A stretch of DNA of 64,000 nt from Diplonema papillatum (Eukaryota; Euglenozoa; Diplonemea; Diplonemida; Diplonemidae), in the NCBI GenBank assembly GCA_030068145.1, contig JAPJBO010000957.1, forward strand, positions 20,629-84,628. Reading direction: 5' to 3'. This document shows, piece after piece, positions 59,261-64,000 of the stretch; the first letter of the stretch is position 1, and every line of letters starts with the position of its first letter. Both the position numbers and the translations under genes were made by a program. A model generated the notes under the pieces. That model saw only the letters and a list, made by a program, of their open reading frames with translations. It was not told the origin of the DNA and did not search any database.

Positions 59261-59516
59261 TGATGCCCCCCTAATCTCCACCCCCTCCCTTTTTTTTTAT
59301 GGTTTTTGTTTTTTTTTTTTTTTTTTTTCAGTTGGGGGGAGGGTCCCATTTTTTTTTTTTTTTATGATTTTTGTATTGTTTTTTTTATGGTTTTTTTTTT
59401 ATGTTTTTTGGTTTTTTTTTCAGTATTATCGAATTTATGGTGCTCAGGAACACCTCCCAGATGGGATGGAAAAAGAGAGAAAGAGAGGAAAGAAAATAAA
59501 AGTGATCATTTGAAGA
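59261..59516. repeat. T-rich low-complexity stretch
   Basis: Long T tracts with ATGG/ATGATT interruptions, about 59290-59430. No gene. Confidence 0.8.
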
Positions 59517-59518
59517 TA

Positions 59519-59729
59519 ACATGCAGGGTCAAAACCTTGTGTCTTTTTGGAAATGGCCAAAATTTTATTTCCAGAAAAAAAATGGGTTTTTTGAATTTTA
59601 AAAGTTTGGAACAAACACTGCAGTAATTTTTGAGGAAGAGCAAATTTTTTTTTTTCCAAAAAAATTCTTAGGGCTCCATCGACCCCGCAAGAGCGTTTAA
59701 AAAAGACACAAGGTTTTGACCCTGCATGA
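59519..59729 (-). mobile_element. TA-MITE copy M5
   Basis: 211 bp, TA at 59517-59518 and 59730-59731. It cuts off the C-terminal end of the ISXO2-like transposase relic. Confidence 0.9.
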
Positions 59730-59731
59730 TA

Positions 59732-61020
59732 AGTTGCAGCCTTCTGCGAGGAGGGTTTTCATGCTCAGGGTTGTACACAACCCTCTGTTCAGCTGTGTGA
59801 AAAACTGGGACACTTGGCAGGCTGGTTTGAGGTGCTTCTGCCTCACTGTCACTTGAAAGAAATGGGTTTTCCTCATCATCAGTGTCTTCTTTTTCTTGTT
59901 CTTGTTTTGGCTCAACGAGATCATGGCCAGGCTCATTCTGCGGCTCCTGCAGACCTTGCATCAGCAACTCACGTACTCCTGGTTGTGACAGCACCTGCTC
60001 ACGCATTCCAGGCTGTGCCAGCAGCTGCATTAGGTTAGATGGCATGTTTGGTGCTTCTGGGTCTCTCACAATGCCGTCCTGACTCTCACCAGCTGGAATA
60101 ACCAGTTCCATCTGCTCAATTTTCTTTCCCAAAGTGCACAGAAAAATGTGGATGAGGTCAAACCCTGTGTTTTGCATCCTCCATTGAGACCGGACAATCT
60201 CTCCTGGCTTGGAACGGTTCCTGCAGTTCTTGTGTTTAAGTGAAGACTTGAGGTGCTTCCACAAACCATCTGCTTTCTGTGTTCCAGCAACCCACACTTT
60301 GTTTCGATAGTTCGGGGAAAAGTTGCCTCCTGCAGCAGCAGAAGTGCCCGAGGCTGGCTCAGACAGTTTGCACAGTGTCTCTGCAACACATGTTTCTCCA
60401 TAGCATTTCTCAATAGAGGGGGTGGCCACTAGCTCGACCTTCTTGCACCACTCTTCTTTTCCGTGATTAACCCACGCATAATTAATGCAGTGTTTCTTGT
60501 CACCCCAATAAAACGAAGGCGATGTAGGATCAAGCATGGAGCGATAAGTTGCTGCACCGTCTGTTGATATGTACAGCGGGTCCTCTTCTGTTCCTATTTC
60601 AATGACCCCCTCATCTAGAAGAGCTTTGAACTCCTCCTTTGAGATCGGTGGTGGTGGTGGTGCAACTGAGTGGCCTTTGTTGTTTGTAAAGTCCTTATCA
60701 TGCAGGGTCAAAACCTTGTGTCTTTTTAAAACGCTCCCGCGGGGCCGATGGAGCCCTAAAAAAAATTTTGGAAAAAAAAAAATTTGTTCAACTTCCTCAA
60801 AAATTGCTGCAGAGTTTGTTCCAAACTTTTAAAATTCAAAAAACCCATTTTTTTTCCTGAAATTTTTTTTTGGCCATTTCCAAAAAGACACAAGGTTTTG
60901 ACCCTGCATGACAAGGTTTTGACCTTGCATGATAGAACCATTTGCTGCCGTCCAGACCATGTCTTCAAGCTTTGCATTGCACTTGTTGCATGTGATAGAC
61001 TGCGGGATCACTCCATATTC
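59732..61020 (-). pseudogene. Relic of an ISXO2/Merlin-like transposase
   Basis: Minus-strand order: a zinc ribbon half, SITCNKCNAKLEDMVW (Cys codons at about 60990 and 60981), then MITE M6, then a frame with LYISTDGAATYRSM (Asp at about 60561), CINYAWVNHGKEEW (about 60471) and VAGTQKADGLWKHLKSSL. These match the DG-x2-Y, VNH and x-EG-W-x2-LK landmarks of ISXO2/IS1016-type DDE transposases, with Asp in place of the usual Glu of EGLW. A C-terminal tail has a repeated QPGxREQ/QPGVREL helix pattern and an acidic stretch, and runs into MITE M5. It is split by two MITEs and so dead. Confidence 0.7.
60698..60932 (+). mobile_element. TA-MITE copy M6, with duplicated terminus
   Basis: 235 bp; TA at 60696-60697 and 60933-60934. 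The last 21 bases (CAAGGTTTTGACCTTGCATGA) repeat the terminus just before them. It lies inside the transposase relic. Confidence 0.88.
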
Positions 61021-61373
61021 ACGTCAGCCATTGTCCTGTCTCCCTCCTGAATCAGTGCAGCAATCCCAAATTTAGGCTTTGCCTGCACCCGCTTTCGAAA
61101 GGTTCCAGAGTATCCCTCAGCCCTCTGCTGCTGTTTTTGGGCAGGTGTAGCTGGCTTACGCTGCTTTGTGCGTTGTCGGTGTTTTGCAACAGGCACAGGC
61201 ACATCATCATTGTTGTCTTCTTCCTTTTTGACCTCAGCCCCTTCAGCCAGTGGAAGTCGAAGAGGAGCCGGTGCAGGGCCTGTGGGTCTTCTTTTGCTTC
61301 CTGGCTCTGCAGCTTCACAACCAGGTATCCACACAAGGAACAACAGCAACAGTATCAGCACGAGCATTTTCAT
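61008..61373 (-). other. Open frame upstream of the transposase relic
   Basis: 121 codons beginning MKMLVLILLLLFLVWIPGCE, a signal-peptide-like hydrophobic start, then Pro/Lys/Gln-rich sequence with the basic stretch KHRQRTKQRK. It stops just before the zinc ribbon in another frame. It could be an unrelated secreted peptide frame or, more likely, a shifted N-terminal part of the transposon protein. Confidence 0.3.
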
Positions 61374-61484
61374 TTTCTGGTTTTCTCACAATGTTCACCT
61401 GTCTGATGTGGCATAATGTTGGAGTGGCAAACTCTGGTTCAATGTTGCAATGGTCTGTTCTCCTTCAGCTGTGTTCTGTGATCT

Positions 61485-61550
61485 GTGAAACCTGGTGTGA
61501 CCTGTGTCTCTTCACAAAGAAGATCAAGACAGAAATCCAGGCTCGCCTCA
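61485..61550. repeat. ~60 bp repeat shared with 62815-62885
   Basis: CCTGTGTCTCTTC and GATCAAGACAGAAATCCAG, with matching surroundings, recur inside the foldback element at 62815-62885. Confidence 0.6.
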
Positions 61551-61619
61551 AGACACCCTCAGGTCACCACACCCACTACACTAATGTGTAGTGGAAATGT
61601 GTGGTGAAGGAAGGGTGTA

Positions 61620-61821
61620 TCATGCAGGGTCAAAACCTTGTGTCTTTTTAAAACGCTCCCGCGGGGCCGATGGAGCCCTAGAAAAAAAAAATTTTGCTCA
61701 ACGTCCTCAAAAATTACTGCAGAGTTTGTTCCAAACTTTTAAAATTCAAAAAACCCATTTTTTTTCCGGAAATTTTTTTTTGGCCATTTCCAAAAAGACA
61801 CAAGGTTTTGACCCTGCATGG
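61620..61821 (+). mobile_element. TA-MITE copy M7
   Basis: 202 bp; TA at 61618-61619 and 61822-61823. Confidence 0.92.
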
Positions 61822-61860
61822 TATGTCCAGTTTGTACTGTGTTGGCTGCTCTTGTCTCCC

Positions 61861-62011
61861 CCCCACTACACAACACACACTACACTCACACTACACACCA
61901 CTACACACACACTACACTCACACAACACATCCCACACTACACTCACACTTCACTACACTACACTGCAACTACACTACACTACACTACAACTACACTACAA
62001 CTACACTACAA
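61861..62011. repeat. (ACTAC)n-type satellite
   Basis: Irregular CTACA/CACTA repeats; further short blocks at 62230-62289, 63409-63434, 63650-63687 and 63902-63926 show that MITEs and the foldback element inserted into one satellite tract. Confidence 0.85.
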
Positions 62012-62013
62012 TA

Positions 62014-62227
62014 CCATGCAGGGTCCAAACCTTGTGTCTTTTTAAAACGCTCCCACGGAGCCGATGGACCCCAAAAAAAAAAGTTGGAAAAAAAAAAAAT
62101 TGCTCAACTTCATCCAAAATTCCTGCAGAGTTTGTTCCAAAATTTTAAAATTCAAAAAACCCATTTTTTTTCCGGAAGCAAAATTTTGGCCATTTCCAAA
62201 AAGACACAAGGTTTTGACCCTGCATGA
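62014..62227 (+). mobile_element. TA-MITE copy M8
   Basis: 214 bp; TA at 62012-62013 and 62228-62229, inside the ACTAC satellite. Confidence 0.93.
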
Positions 62228-62289
62228 TACACTACACTACACTACACTACACTACACTACACTACACTACAACTACACTACACTACACT

Positions 62290-63408
62290 GGCGGGTCTGG
62301 ATCAACCCAATCTGGATCAATAAAAACTGGATCAATAAAAACTGGATCAAAAAAAACTGGATCAATAAAAACTGGATCAACTTTCCTGGTCAAAAAACTG
62401 GATCAAACTTTGATCCAGTTTTTTTCAGGTGGGTACACCTGGATCAAAAAAAACTGGATCAATAAAAACTGGATCAACTTTTTTGATCCAGTTTTTTTCA
62501 GGTGGGTACACCTGGATCAAAAAAAACTGGATCAAAAAAACTGGATCAAAAAAAACCCCAAGAAAAACTGGATCAAAAAAAACTGGATCAAAAAAAACTG
62601 GGTCAAAAAAAACTTGATCAGCTTTTTTGGTCAGTTTCTGGACCAAAAAGTTGTTAGAAGGGTCACTTGGCAAATCAAATCAATTCAATCAAGTGCTGTC
62701 CACTTCAACTGTCCTGTTGTGCTGGTGGGACTCAAAGCAGAAATGAAAGGGAGCAGGAGACAGAAGATTGAAGAATGGTTGAAGGAAGAGTAAGAAAATA
62801 ACAGAAAGGTGTGCCTCAAGACAGAAACCTGGTTTAGCCTGTGTCTCTTCCCCAAGGGAAGATCAAGACAGAAATCCAGTTTGACCTGTATTGGCACCAC
62901 ACTCAACCCACCCCACACCACCCATTCACACCCACCTCACTCACCCTCACTCAACCCACCCACACCACTTTCACCCACACCCACACCACCCACACCTCAC
63001 TCAACCCACCCACATCACTCACTCCACCTCACAATACACCCACACAACACCACAAACTGGATCAAAAAATTGATCCAGTTTTTTTTTGACCATAATGATC
63101 CAGCTTTTTTTGATCCAGTTTTTTTGATGACATTGATCCAGTTTTTTTTGATCCAGTTTTTTTGACCATATTGATCCAGTTTTTTTTGATCCAGTTTTTA
63201 TTGATCCAGTTTTTTTTGATCCAGGTATACCCACCAGGAAAAAACTGGATCAAAGTTTGATCCAGGTCTACCCACCTGCAAAAAACTGGATCAACTTTCC
63301 TGGTCAAAAAACTGGATCAATAAAAACTGGATCAAAAAGTTGATCCAGTTTTTTTGGCCATATTGATCCAGTTTTTATTGATCCAGATTGGGTTGATCCA
63401 GACCCGCC
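62290..63408. mobile_element. Foldback element with CTGGATCAA arrays
   Basis: A perfect 48 bp terminal inverted repeat begins GGCGGGTCTGGATCAACCC at both ends. Inside each end lie many copies of CTGGATCAA(T)AAAAA, mainly direct on the left (62310-62620) and inverted on the right (63057-63400), with some mixed. The middle (62640-63050) holds no recognised gene but includes the 60 bp repeat and a CACCCA-rich tract. Flanks are ACTACACT on both sides, which could be an 8 bp target duplication but is also satellite sequence. Confidence 0.8.
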
Positions 63409-63434
63409 ACTACACTACACTACAACTACAACTA

Positions 63435-63649
63435 CCATGCAGGGTCAAAACCTTGTGTCTTTTTGGAAATGGCAAAAAAAAAAAATTCTGGAAAAAAATT
63501 GGGTTTTTTGAATTTTAAAATTTTGGAACAAACTCTGCAGTAATTTTTGATGAAGTTGAGCAAATTTTTTTTTTTCCAACTTTTTTTTTTGGGGTCCATC
63601 GGCTCCGCGGGACCGTTTTAAAAAGACACAAGGTTTGGACCCTGCATGC
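63435..63649 (-). mobile_element. TA-MITE copy M9
   Basis: 215 bp; TA at 63433-63434 and 63650-63651, inside the ACTAC satellite. Confidence 0.93.
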
Positions 63650-63687
63650 TACACTACACTTCACTACACTACACTGCAACCACACTA

Positions 63688-63901
63688 CCATGCAGGGTCA
63701 AAACCTTGTGTCTTTTTGGAAATGGCAAAAAAAAAATTTCCAGAAAAAAATTGGGTTTTTTGAATTTTAAAATTTTGGAACAAACTCTGCAGTAATTTTT
63801 GCTGAAGTTGAGCGAAATTTTTTTTTTCCAACTTTTTTTTTTGGGGTCCATCGGCCCCGCGGGAGCGTTTTAAAAAGACACAAGGTTTTGACCCTGCATG
63901 C
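63688..63901 (-). mobile_element. TA-MITE copy M10
   Basis: 214 bp; TA at 63686-63687 and 63902-63903, same orientation as M9, 38 bases away. Confidence 0.93.
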
Positions 63902-64000
63902 TACACAACACTACACTACACTGCACTGGCGGCGGTCCCGATAACGTCGCATGAGACCTTATCGGTACCTCTTTTGCCCATTTCTGGGTTGCGACCTTAT

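Noticed and set aside
62429-62617. Frame reading repeated KKTGSIKTGS
   Set aside because: A translation of the iterated CTGGATCAAAAAA motif of the foldback element, not a protein.

Overview
This is eukaryotic repeat-rich DNA, probably from a unicellular alga or other protist. The evidence is long standard-code frames of retrotransposons, very long (GT)n microsatellites, many small TIR elements with TA duplications, and no operons, bacterial genes or rRNA. I could not name the organism and found no confident intact host gene. Almost everything recognisable is mobile DNA.

Layout. 1-6700: relics and a 1.3 kb inverted-repeat element carrying GTTTCC arrays, plus a decayed piece of LINE family B and a decayed 3' end of LINE family A. 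7033-30227 (minus strand): three full-length non-LTR retrotransposons (A1, A2, A3) head to tail, each bounded on both sides by a (GT)n/(CA)n microsatellite. A1 and A2 have equal length (7516 bp) and are almost identical; A3 is a diverged relative. 30.2-43.9 kb: old mosaic DNA with poly-C/poly-G-capped inverted-repeat elements, iterated short-motif arrays, a decayed reverse transcriptase linked to a ubiquitin-specific-protease (USP) domain, a pogo-type transposase relic, tRNA-like fragments and a gag-like frame. 44-57.8 kb (plus strand): LINE family B, with an intact copy B1 directly followed by a 5'-truncated copy B2, itself split by a MITE. 58-64 kb: ten TA-flanked ~214 bp MITEs (counting the one in B2), an ISXO2/Merlin-like transposase relic split by two of them, (ACTAC)n satellite, and a 1.1 kb foldback element with perfect 48 bp ends.

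How the LINEs are built. All copies encode an ORF1 protein and a large ORF2 protein. ORF2 runs OTU cysteine protease, APE-type endonuclease, reverse transcriptase, CCHC knuckle and a Cys/His-rich C-terminus. Family A carries an RNase H domain before the C-terminal part; family B lacks it but has three copies of the C-terminal Cys/His unit instead of one. ORF1 is also modular: A3 and B share a long N-terminal region with a coiled coil, while A1/A2 have lost that region and gained a Tudor-like C-terminal domain. The OTU+APE+RT+RNase H set recalls the Dualen/RandI group described from green algae, but I did not find a restriction-like endonuclease.

Most notable: a head-to-tail LINE array apparently built in an (AC)n microsatellite, modular swapping of ORF1 and zinc domains between related LINEs, and two unrelated retroelements in one window that both carry deubiquitinase-type protease folds (OTU and USP).
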